A stretch of DNA of 64,000 nucleotides from NCBI RefSeq assembly GCF_009827515.1, contig NZ_WTYO01000001.1, forward strand, positions 62,001 through 126,000. The letters run 5' to 3'. Source of the DNA: Pelagerythrobacter marinus (GTDB taxonomy: Bacteria > Pseudomonadota > Alphaproteobacteria > Sphingomonadales > Sphingomonadaceae). A program made the position numbers and the translations under genes. This document shows positions 33,210-40,651 of this stretch, piece after piece. Numbering within the stretch: position 1 is the first letter of the stretch; each line of letters opens with the position of its first letter. The notes beneath the pieces were generated by a model. The model searched no databases. It worked only from the letters and a program-made list of their open reading frames with translations, and was not told the origin of the DNA.

Positions 33210-34709
33210 TCAGGCCTGCGCCTCGCCCCCGGCACCCTCGACATTGCGGCGGAACAGCACGCGGTCTTCCGGGCCGAAGCCCTTGCGCCAGATCACCCAG
33301 CCATATGTCAGCAGGATCAGCGGGATGCCGAAGATCAGTTCCGCCCATTCGGGCATTCGCGTGGCCAGGTATCCGACGGCGATCGCCGGTGCGGCCGCCC
33401 AGACGAGCGCCCAGCGCCAGTTGTTCACCCGTTCGCCCAGGATGCGCGAGAGGAGCCAGGCCTTGACCAGCGAGGCCACGCCCAGCGCGACCATAAGCGA
33501 TATCGCGGCCGCAGCCGCCTTGTAGGGTTCGCCGAGGTCCATCCGCTCGACCGCCAGGATCGCGGCCACGGTAAGCGCGCCCTGCAGGGCGATCGTGGCG
33601 AGCGAGATGGCGAGGTTGCGCTTGCGCGCGACATAGACCAGCGCCGCTTCCGACACGACGGCGGTGGCCGCGACCACTTCGGCCGCGAGCAGGAACGACA
33701 GCGCGCCGGTGCCGCCGACGAAATTGGGCCCGACGAGGCCCATGACCGCTTCCCCCGGAACGCCCAGCGCCAGCGCGATGCCCGCTTGCGCGGCGACGAT
33801 CCAGAAGCCGACCTGGCACACCTGTTTCGCGATCGCGGGGAGATTGTTCTCCTTCAGGTTGCGGGTGATCACCGGGCCGAGGATCGGCTCGAAGCTGGTC
33901 TTGAGCTTCTGCGGCAGGCTCGCGACCTGCTGCGCGACGTAATAGATGCCGACCGCGGCCGGGGCGGCGAAGAGGCCGAGGATGAAGATGTCGAGCCGGC
34001 GCGTTCCCCACTCGATCGCGTCGGCCGTCGCCAGCGGGAAGGCGCGGGTGGACATGCGCCACATGTCGGGCAGGTTGGGGCGCCAGCCGCGCGGCAGGCC
34101 GTATGTCCGCGCGAAGGGCCAGGCCGCCGCCGCCAGCCCGGCGTAGATCGAGGCGATATAGGCCAGCGACAGGCCCGCCTCGGGAACGAGGAAATAGAAC
34201 ACGCCGGCCATGATCGAGATCGTCCACGGCTCCACGATCGCGCGCGCGCGCACCGTGGTCGCGATGTCATAGCGATAGGCCTGGGCCGCCAGCAGGATCT
34301 CGGTCAGGGCATAGGCGGGGATCGCGGTGACGAGGAGCTTGTCGAGCAGGCCGTATTCGCCGGCCGGGAACATCGGGGCCGGCACGAACCACAGGAACAC
34401 CGCCGCGCCGCAGGAAAGGAGCAGGGCGAGCAGGAGCCCGTCGAACACCAGGTTCGCGGGGCGAATGCCTTCGCCTTCGGACAGGCGCTGCGCCAGGCCG
34501 CGCTTCTCCCCCATCGAGCAGACCAGCGCGAGCAGTTCCACGACGACGAGGGCGGAGGCGAAGCGGCCCAGCTCTTCCGCGCCGTAGAGGCGCCCGGCGA
34601 TGAACAGGAACGGCAGGCGCGCCGCCAGCCGCAGGAGGAAGCCGAAAAAATTGGTTCGCCCGCCCTTGGCCAGCGCGGCGATGTCGCCCTGTTGCGCGGT
34701 CTCGCTCAC
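33210..34709 (-). CDS. Oligosaccharide/lipid flippase-like membrane protein (Wzx/MATE superfamily)
   Basis: A 499-residue inner-membrane protein with about 14 hydrophobic segments. It starts near FFGFLLRLAARLPFLFIAGR, includes LDIFILGLFAAPAAVGIYYV and SFEPILGPVITRNLKENNLP, and ends with a short acidic tail. The pattern is that of polysaccharide-biosynthesis (Wzx-like) flippases, which turn lipid-linked sugars across the membrane. The start is the GTG at 34709 overlapping the stop of gpsA as GTGA; a much longer open frame upstream is only gpsA in another frame. No glycosyltransferase or polymerase genes lie nearby, so the transported lipid is unknown. Coupling to a glycerol-3-phosphate enzyme hints at a lipid role. 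Confidence 0.82.
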   Translation of the reverse strand: MSETAQQGDIAALAKGGRTNFFGFLLRLAARLPFLFIAGRLYGAEELGRFASALVVVELLALVCSMGEKRGLAQRLSEGEGIRPANLVFDGLLLALLLSCGAAVFLWFVPAPMFPAGEYGLLDKLLVTAIPAYALTEILLAAQAYRYDIATTVRARAIVEPWTISIMAGVFYFLVPEAGLSLAYIASIYAGLAAAAWPFARTYGLPRGWRPNLPDMWRMSTRAFPLATADAIEWGTRRLDIFILGLFAAPAAVGIYYVAQQVASLPQKLKTSFEPILGPVITRNLKENNLPAIAKQVCQVGFWIVAAQAGIALALGVPGEAVMGLVGPNFVGGTGALSFLLAAEVVAATAVVSEAALVYVARKRNLAISLATIALQGALTVAAILAVERMDLGEPYKAAAAAISLMVALGVASLVKAWLLSRILGERVNNWRWALVWAAAPAIAVGYLATRMPEWAELIFGIPLILLTYGWVIWRKGFGPEDRVLFRRNVEGAGGEAQA

Positions 34710-35722
34710 GCCGGGTCGTCCTGCGCCGGGTCCTGCTCGGACCGCAGCGGCCGGGCGAGCAACTCGCTGACGATCTCGCGCCCCGCCGCCCCGCCGAGCA
34801 GGCGATAGACCGCCGCGACGATCGGCATGGCGACCCCGTGCCGCATGGCCAGCTCGGTCAGGACGGGGGCAGTATGGGCCCCCTCGGCCACGGTCCGCCG
34901 GTCGGCCATCAGGCTCGCGGCCGATTGCCCTTCGCCGAGCGCCTTGCCGAGCGAGAAATTGCGGCTCGAGGTGGACGAACAGGTCAGCACCAGGTCGCCC
35001 AGCCCGCACAGGCCGGCGAGCGTTTCCGGCCGCGCGCCGAGCGCTTCGCCGAAGCGGAGCATCTCGGCATAGCCGCGCGCGATCAGGGCCGCGCGCGCGT
35101 TCTGGCCCAGCGCCAGCCCGTCGACTACGCCGCAGGCAATGGCGAGCACGTTCTTGACCGCGCCGCCGATCTCCGCGCCGACGAGGTCGTCGGAATAATA
35201 GGGGCGGAACGAAGGCCGCGCGATCGCGGGGGCCAACCGGTCCCACTGCGCCTCTCCCCCGCCGCAGGCGAGGGTGACCGCGGTGGGCAGGCCGGCCGCG
35301 ACCTCGTGGGCGAACGTCGGGCCGGAAAGGACCGCGATCTCGCTGCCCGGCACGGCCTGCGAAGCGACGGCGTTCATCAGGCGCCCTGTGCCCGCCTCGA
35401 TCCCCTTGCTGCACAGGACGAGGTCGCGCGGGGCGGCCTCCAGCCCGCCGAGGACCGCGCCGAGATGCTGCGCCGGGGTCACGGCCAGGATCGTGGCGCA
35501 GGCCGCCAGGTCGCCCAGCGCCTCGGTCGCGCGGATCGTCGGGGCCAGTTCGGCCGCGGGAAGGTAGAGCGGGTTGCGGCGGCTTTCGTTGACTTCGCGG
35601 ACGAGGTCGCTCTCGCGCGCCCAGAGGAGGACGTCGCGCCCGTCGGAGGCCAGCATCTGCGCCAGCGCGGTGCCCCAGGCGCCCGCGCCGACGACGCCGA
35701 TCGCCCCCTCGCGCGCGCTCAT
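34706..35722 (-). CDS. gpsA: NAD(P)-dependent glycerol-3-phosphate dehydrogenase
   Basis: A 338-residue enzyme that reduces dihydroxyacetone phosphate to sn-glycerol 3-phosphate, the backbone for phospholipids. The dinucleotide motif GVVGAGAWGTALAQML is at the N terminus. VLCSKGIEAGTGRLM and LSGPTFAHEVAAGLPTAV follow, and the catalytic Lys lies in IGGAVKNVLAIACGV. The C-terminal domain has GLGDLVLTCSS. The length is normal for the family. Its ATG overlaps the stop of tsaD as ATGA and its stop overlaps the flippase GTG start, so three genes are translationally coupled. Confidence 0.96.
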   Translation of the reverse strand: MSAREGAIGVVGAGAWGTALAQMLASDGRDVLLWARESDLVREVNESRRNPLYLPAAELAPTIRATEALGDLAACATILAVTPAQHLGAVLGGLEAAPRDLVLCSKGIEAGTGRLMNAVASQAVPGSEIAVLSGPTFAHEVAAGLPTAVTLACGGGEAQWDRLAPAIARPSFRPYYSDDLVGAEIGGAVKNVLAIACGVVDGLALGQNARAALIARGYAEMLRFGEALGARPETLAGLCGLGDLVLTCSSTSSRNFSLGKALGEGQSAASLMADRRTVAEGAHTAPVLTELAMRHGVAMPIVAAVYRLLGGAAGREIVSELLARPLRSEQDPAQDDPA

Positions 35723-36747
35723 GCCTTGTACCCCGCGCCGCGCACCGGCTCGGCCCCGGGATCGAGCGGCCAGCGCGGGCGGGCCGCGATATCGAGCGGA
35801 TCGGACTGGCCGATCCTTTCGCAGCCGGCCCAGGCGATCATCGCCGCGTTATCGGTGCACAGCGCGGGCGGCGGGGCGACGAACCGCAGGCCGCGCCCTT
35901 CCGCGAGCTCTTCCAGCGCGCCGCGGATCGCGCGATTGGCCGCGACCCCGCCCGCGACCACGAGCGCGGGCACCGGCTCCATGGCATCGAGCGCCAGCGC
36001 CAGGCGATCGACCACGCAATCGAGCGCGGCCTGCTGGAAGCTGGCGGCAATGTCGGCATCGCGGTAGCGGCCGCTTTCGCGGGCCCGCAGCACGGCGCTC
36101 TTCAGCCCGGCGAAACTGAAATGGGGTTCGCCGCTGCCGACCAGCGGGCGCGGCAGGGGCACGGCGCGCGGATCGCCCTCGCGGGCCAGCCGCTCTACCG
36201 CCGGGCCGCCGGGGAAGCCGAGGCCGAGGATCTTGGCGGTCTTGTCGAACGCTTCCCCAAGGGCATCGTCGATCGTCGTCGCCAGCCGGCGGTAACGGCC
36301 CAGGCCCTCGACCCGCAGGATCTGGCAATGCCCGCCCGAAACCAGCAGGAGGGCATAGGGAAACGCCAGCGACGGATCGGCCAGCCGGGGGGAGAGCGCA
36401 TGCCCTTCGAGGTGGTTGACCGCGATCAGCGGCACCTCGCCGGCCATGGCCAGCGCCTTGGCCGTGACCAGCCCGACCATGACGCCGCCGATCAGCCCGG
36501 GTCCGGCGGTCGCCGCGATCGCGTCGAGCTCGTGAAGTTCCAGCCCGCCTTCGCGCATGACCGCCTCGACCATCGGGGCCAGGCGGTCGGCATGGGCGCG
36601 CGCGGCGATTTCCGGCACGACGCCGCCGAACGGCGCGTGCTCCGCGTCCTGCGACGCGATGCGCTGCGCCACGATCCGCCTGTCGGTGGTGACGAGGGCG
36701 GCCGCGGTCTCGTCGCAGCTCGATTCGATGCCAAGCACGATCCCCAT
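35719..36747 (-). CDS. tsaD: tRNA N6-adenosine threonylcarbamoyltransferase
   Basis: A 342-residue TsaD protein of the ASKHA fold. It installs threonylcarbamoyl on A37 of ANN-decoding tRNAs together with TsaB and TsaE. It begins MGIVLGIESSCDETAAALV, has the metal-binding HLEGH, LLVSGGHCQIL, and the late motif VVAGGVAANRAIRGAL. I chose the ATG at 36747 because AGGGAAAG precedes it and it starts the family core; an earlier in-frame ATG at 36765 is possible. It lies 45 bases from hemC on the opposite strand, so both genes share a short divergent promoter region. Confidence 0.96.
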   Translation of the reverse strand: MGIVLGIESSCDETAAALVTTDRRIVAQRIASQDAEHAPFGGVVPEIAARAHADRLAPMVEAVMREGGLELHELDAIAATAGPGLIGGVMVGLVTAKALAMAGEVPLIAVNHLEGHALSPRLADPSLAFPYALLLVSGGHCQILRVEGLGRYRRLATTIDDALGEAFDKTAKILGLGFPGGPAVERLAREGDPRAVPLPRPLVGSGEPHFSFAGLKSAVLRARESGRYRDADIAASFQQAALDCVVDRLALALDAMEPVPALVVAGGVAANRAIRGALEELAEGRGLRFVAPPPALCTDNAAMIAWAGCERIGQSDPLDIAARPRWPLDPGAEPVRGAGYKA

Positions 36748-36792
36748 GCCGCTTTCCCTGAACAAATTGGCCCGCTAGGGCAAGCATCGCCC

Positions 36793-37743
36793 ATGACCGA
36801 CCAGCCAAAGCTTCGCCTCGGAACCCGTCAGTCGCCGCTTGCCATGGCCCAGGCGCGCGAGGCGCGGGCCCGTCTGTGCGCGGCGCACGGGTGGCCCGAA
36901 AGCGCGGTCGAGCTCGTTCCCGTGCGCGCCAGCGGCGACAAGGTGCAGGACCGGCCCCTGGCCGAAATCGGCGGCAAGGCGCTGTGGACCAAGGAACTCG
37001 ACGCCTGGCTGGGCGAGGGGCGGATCGACGGGGCGGTCCATTCGATGAAGGACGTGGAAACGGTGCGGCCGCAAGCCCTGGCGATTGCCGCGATCCTGCC
37101 GCGCGCCGACGTGCGCGACGTCCTGGTCGGCGCGGCCAGCCTGGCCGAGATCCCGCGCGGGGCGCGCGTCGGCACCAGCGCGCCGCGCCGGGCGGCGCAG
37201 ATGCTCCACCACCGGCCCGATTGCGCGGTGGTGACGTTCCGCGGCAATGTCGCCACCCGGCTTGCCCGGCTGGCTTCGGGGGAAGCCGAGGTGACGCTGC
37301 TCGCCGCCGCCGGACTGGGCCGCCTGGGCGAAGAAGGGGTGGGCACGCCGCTGCCGGCGACCGACTGGCTGCCGGCACCGGCGCAGGGGGCGATCGGGAT
37401 CGAGTGCCGCGCGGGCGATGCCGCCGTGCGTGCGCTGCTCGCCGCGGTCGATCACGCCCCTTCGCGGGCAAGCGTGCTGGCCGAACGCGCCTTGCTCGCG
37501 GCGCTGGGCGCGACCTGCCACAGCCCGGTCGCCGCGCTGTCGCGGCACGAGGGGGAGGCCATCGTCCTGCGCGCCGTCCTGTTCAGCCCCGACGGCAACG
37601 AACGGGTCGAGGGGGAATGCCGTGTCACGCCCGGCGCGCCGGGCGCTCCCGCCGCGCTCGCTGCCGACCTGCTGGCGCGGGCGACGCCGGGTATCGCCCC
37701 GCATTTTGCCGGGCCGCCGGAAGGTGCGGCCACGCCGCGATGA
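36793..37743 (+). CDS. hemC: Porphobilinogen deaminase (hydroxymethylbilane synthase)
   Basis: A 316-residue enzyme that joins four porphobilinogens into hydroxymethylbilane in tetrapyrrole synthesis. It has LRLGTRQSPLAMAQA at the start, VHSMKDVET with the catalytic Asp, RGNVATRLARL, and LPAPAQGAIGIECR. The Cys that carries the dipyrromethane cofactor lies in LGATCHSPVAA. An in-frame extension upstream runs through tsaD on the other strand and is not used. The gene ends with ATGA overlapping the start of the uroporphyrinogen-III synthase gene. Confidence 0.97.
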   Translation: MTDQPKLRLGTRQSPLAMAQAREARARLCAAHGWPESAVELVPVRASGDKVQDRPLAEIGGKALWTKELDAWLGEGRIDGAVHSMKDVETVRPQALAIAAILPRADVRDVLVGAASLAEIPRGARVGTSAPRRAAQMLHHRPDCAVVTFRGNVATRLARLASGEAEVTLLAAAGLGRLGEEGVGTPLPATDWLPAPAQGAIGIECRAGDAAVRALLAAVDHAPSRASVLAERALLAALGATCHSPVAALSRHEGEAIVLRAVLFSPDGNERVEGECRVTPGAPGAPAALAADLLARATPGIAPHFAGPPEGAATPR

Positions 37744-38423
37744 GCCTGCCGGTGGTCGTGATCCGGCCCGAACCGGGCCTGGGCGCGAGCCTTGCCGCCG
37801 CCCGCGCCGCGGGCCTGGCGGTGCACGGCCATCCGCTCGCACAAGTGGCCCCGGTGGCCTGGGACGCGCCCGAGGCCGCGCGGTTCGACGGCCTCCTGCT
37901 CGGCAGCGCGAATGCTGTTCGCCATGCCGGGCCGGCGCTCGCCGGCTGGCGCGGGCGGCCCGCGCACGTCGTCGGCGCGGCGACCGCCGCGACCGCGCGC
38001 GAGGCCGGGCTGGCGGTGGAAACGGTCGGCACCGGCGGCCTCCAGGCGGTGGTGGAGGGCCTGCGCGAGCGCGCGCCGCTGCGCCTGCTGCGGCTGGCCG
38101 GGCGCCGACACCGCGCGCTGGCGCCGGTCGCCGGGCTGTCGATCGCAACGTGCGTGGTCTACGAGATCGTCCATTGCCCCGTCCCGCCGGAACTGGCCGG
38201 GCGGCTGCGCGCGGGCGCGCTCGTCCTGCTGCATTCGGGGGAGGCGGCGCGTCATTTCGCCGCCGAATGCGACCGGCGCGGTATCGACCGCGGCGCGGTC
38301 GCCCTGGCCGCCCTGGCGCCGCGGATCGCGGACCTCGCCGGCGGGGGCTGGCGCGCGCTCGGCGTCGCGGCGGAGCCGAGCGATGCCGCGCTGCTGGCAT
38401 TGGCGCGCGACATGTGCCATTGA
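37740..38423 (+). CDS. hemD: Uroporphyrinogen-III synthase family protein
   Basis: A 227-residue protein that should close hydroxymethylbilane to uroporphyrinogen III. HemD sequences are poorly conserved. Here the support is VVVIRPEPGLGASLAAARA at the start, FDGLLLGSANAVRHAGPAL, HVVGAATAATAREAGL (the domain-linking region), LVLLHSGEAARHFAAE in the second domain, the size, and the ATGA coupling to hemC. A Mic60-like gene follows after 51 bases, the usual neighbour in alphaproteobacteria. Confidence 0.88.
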   Translation: MSLPVVVIRPEPGLGASLAAARAAGLAVHGHPLAQVAPVAWDAPEAARFDGLLLGSANAVRHAGPALAGWRGRPAHVVGAATAATAREAGLAVETVGTGGLQAVVEGLRERAPLRLLRLAGRRHRALAPVAGLSIATCVVYEIVHCPVPPELAGRLRAGALVLLHSGEAARHFAAECDRRGIDRGAVALAALAPRIADLAGGGWRALGVAAEPSDAALLALARDMCH

Positions 38424-38474
38424 CCCGCACGGGGCGGCACCTGCAACGAACTGCGGGTAGCAGAACGGATTTCG

Positions 38475-39398
38475 ATGGACAGATACCCGAACCAGACCCG
38501 GTCGAGCGGATCACTCAAGCCCATTCTGGCAGTTGCCGCGGCGGCCTTCCTCCTCGGCGCGCTGATCGTCGGCTATTTCGCCTGGCGCTCGGGCGCCGAC
38601 TTCGGGATGGGTGGCGCTCCCCTGCCCGCGCAGCCTGTGGCCGAGCCGATTGCGGCGGCCGGCGATCCCGCGCCGACGCCGGTCGCCAGCCCGTCGCCCG
38701 CGGCGACCGCGGCCGCCGGCGGGGCGGACCAGCGGGTCGAGCAGGTGGCCGAACAACAGGGCGGTCTCGACCAGCGGCTGGCCGCGGCCGAGCAGCGGCT
38801 CGCCCGGCTCGATCTCCAGGCCCAGGCCGCGGCCGGCAATGCCGCGCGCGCCGAAGGGCTGCTGATCGCCTTTGCCACGCGCCGCGCGCTCGATCGCGGG
38901 GCCGAACTGGGCTATCTCGCCGACCAGCTGCGGCTGCGCTTCGGCGATGCCAAGCCCAACGCGGTCAACACGATCATCGAGTTTTCGCGCAACCCGGTCA
39001 CGCTCGACGTGCTCGTCGCGCGGCTGGAAGGGCTGGCGCCGCAACTGACCGAGGCGCGCGATGCCCCGTTGATCGAACGGATCGGTCACGAGTTGAGCGA
39101 GCTGTTCGTCATCCGGCGCGAAACCACCCCCTCGCCCCAACCGCGGCGGCGGATCGAACGCGCGCGGTTCTTCCTCGAGAGCGGGCGGGTGAACAAGGCT
39201 ATCGAGGAAGTCGGCAAGATGCCCGGCGCCGCCCAGGCGCAGCGGTGGATCGCCGACGCCGAACGCTATGTCGCGGCGCGCCAGGCGCTCGACCTGATCG
39301 AGACTTCCGCCGTGCTGGAGCCGCGGCGCCTGCGCGACGGGTCGGGCAACCAGATCGAACAGCCCAGCCCGGCGGAAAATCCCGCCGAGGGGGAATAA
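38475..39398 (+). CDS. Mic60/mitofilin-like inner-membrane protein (COG4223 type)
   Basis: A 307-residue protein anchored by one N-terminal membrane helix (PILAVAAAAFLLGALIVGYF). An Ala/Pro-rich linker follows, then a coiled-coil-like stretch near residues 80-120 (EQVAEQQGGLDQRLAAAEQR). A helical C-terminal domain has LLIAFATRRALDRGAELGYL and NPVTLDVLVARLEGL. Position after hemC-hemD and the architecture match alphaproteobacterial Mic60, known to help shape inner-membrane invaginations and touch the outer membrane. It is shorter than many homologues and lacks recognisable strong mitofilin signature residues, so the assignment is probable, not certain. Confidence 0.72.
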   Translation: MDRYPNQTRSSGSLKPILAVAAAAFLLGALIVGYFAWRSGADFGMGGAPLPAQPVAEPIAAAGDPAPTPVASPSPAATAAAGGADQRVEQVAEQQGGLDQRLAAAEQRLARLDLQAQAAAGNAARAEGLLIAFATRRALDRGAELGYLADQLRLRFGDAKPNAVNTIIEFSRNPVTLDVLVARLEGLAPQLTEARDAPLIERIGHELSELFVIRRETTPSPQPRRRIERARFFLESGRVNKAIEEVGKMPGAAQAQRWIADAERYVAARQALDLIETSAVLEPRRLRDGSGNQIEQPSPAENPAEGE

Positions 39399-39399
39399 G

Positions 39400-40611
39400 T
39401 CACCCGCGCATCAGTTCGGGCACGTCGCCCGAAACGCCGCGCGCCTCGTCCATGAACCAGTGCTTGAGCGCGGGCAGGCGCTGGACGCCCGCCATCCCGG
39501 CGCGGCGGACGAGCGAGGCCGTGCGGCCGGGGACGCCGAAAAGGCGGGTCAGCCCGTCGGTGGCGAGCGCAACCATGAACGAATCGAGCCCGCGCCAGCG
39601 CTCGTAGCGGGCGAGCATCTGGGCATCGCCCGGCTCCAGGCCGAGGCGCGCGCCTTCGGCCAGGACTTCGACCAGGGCGCCCACGTCGCGCAGGCCGAGG
39701 TTGAGGCCCTGCCCGGCGATCGGGTGGATGCCGTGCGCCGAATCGCCGGCCAGGGCCAGGCGGTGCGCGGTGATCCGGGCGGTGTGATGGAAGCCGAGCG
39801 GAAACGACGATCGCGGCCCGACCGCGCGCACGCCGCCGAGCACGCCGCCCATGCGCTTTTCCACTTCCGCGCGGAAGGCCCGGTCGGACAGCTTGAGCGT
39901 GCCGGCGGCGTCCTTCTCGTCCACGGTCCAGACCAGCGCGCTGCGGTGCGCGGGATCGCCGCTGCGCATCGGCAGCAGGGCGAAAGGGCCGGCGGGGTAG
40001 AAGATTTCCCATGCCACCCCCCGGTGCGGGTCGGCATGTTCGAGGCCGGCGATGATCGCCCTGTGGCCGTAACGCCAGTTCGCGATCGCCAGCCCGGCGG
40101 CCTCGCGCGTGGGCGACATGCGCCCTTCTGCGCCGACCATCAGCGCGGCACGCAGTGTGCGTCCGTCGGCGAGGCGGGCGGAAACGGCGTGCTCGCCCCT
40201 GTCGCGCGCGACCACCTCGGCCCGCGAATGCCAGGCAATCAGCGGTTCCTGCGTCGCCGCCTCGAACAGCGCGAGCCGCAGCGTGCGGTTGGCGAACATC
40301 CGGCCCAGCGAACCTTCGTGCGCCTCGGGGCGGAAGTCGATTCGCCCGGGCCTGAGCTGGTCGGTCACCGCGATCGCCTCGATCGGGCAGCCATGCGGCT
40401 CCAGCGCGGGGGCGAGGCCGATGTTGCGGAACAGGTTCCAGCTCGCGGTCGAGATCGCGCTCGCCCGTCCGTCGAAGCCCTCGGCGGTCAGCTCGGCCGG
40501 ATCGGCGCGATCGACCACGTGGCTCGACAGGCCCTGCCGCGCCGCGGCCAGCGCCAGGGTCATGCCCACCAGGCCGCCGCCCAGGATCAACAGGTCGCGG
40601 GTGTCGTCCAT
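39400..40611 (-). CDS. UbiH/UbiF-family FAD-dependent hydroxylase (ubiquinone biosynthesis type)
   Basis: A 403-residue flavoprotein monooxygenase. It has the N-terminal FAD motif LLILGGGLVGMTLALAAARQ, FDGRASAISTASWNLFRNIG typical of UbiH-like enzymes, and LALAGDSAHGIHPIAGQGLN, the second FAD motif. These enzymes hydroxylate the polyprenyl-phenol ring of ubiquinone precursors; which ring position is used cannot be read from the sequence. The ATG at 40611 follows GAGAAGG. The gene converges on the Mic60-like gene with one base between stops, and diverges from the dsbD-like gene over 40 bases. Confidence 0.88.
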   Translation of the reverse strand: MDDTRDLLILGGGLVGMTLALAAARQGLSSHVVDRADPAELTAEGFDGRASAISTASWNLFRNIGLAPALEPHGCPIEAIAVTDQLRPGRIDFRPEAHEGSLGRMFANRTLRLALFEAATQEPLIAWHSRAEVVARDRGEHAVSARLADGRTLRAALMVGAEGRMSPTREAAGLAIANWRYGHRAIIAGLEHADPHRGVAWEIFYPAGPFALLPMRSGDPAHRSALVWTVDEKDAAGTLKLSDRAFRAEVEKRMGGVLGGVRAVGPRSSFPLGFHHTARITAHRLALAGDSAHGIHPIAGQGLNLGLRDVGALVEVLAEGARLGLEPGDAQMLARYERWRGLDSFMVALATDGLTRLFGVPGRTASLVRRAGMAGVQRLPALKHWFMDEARGVSGDVPELMRG

Positions 40612-40651
40612 CGCCTTCTCGTTGCGGTAATCCTTTCTCCGTCCTAGGGCC

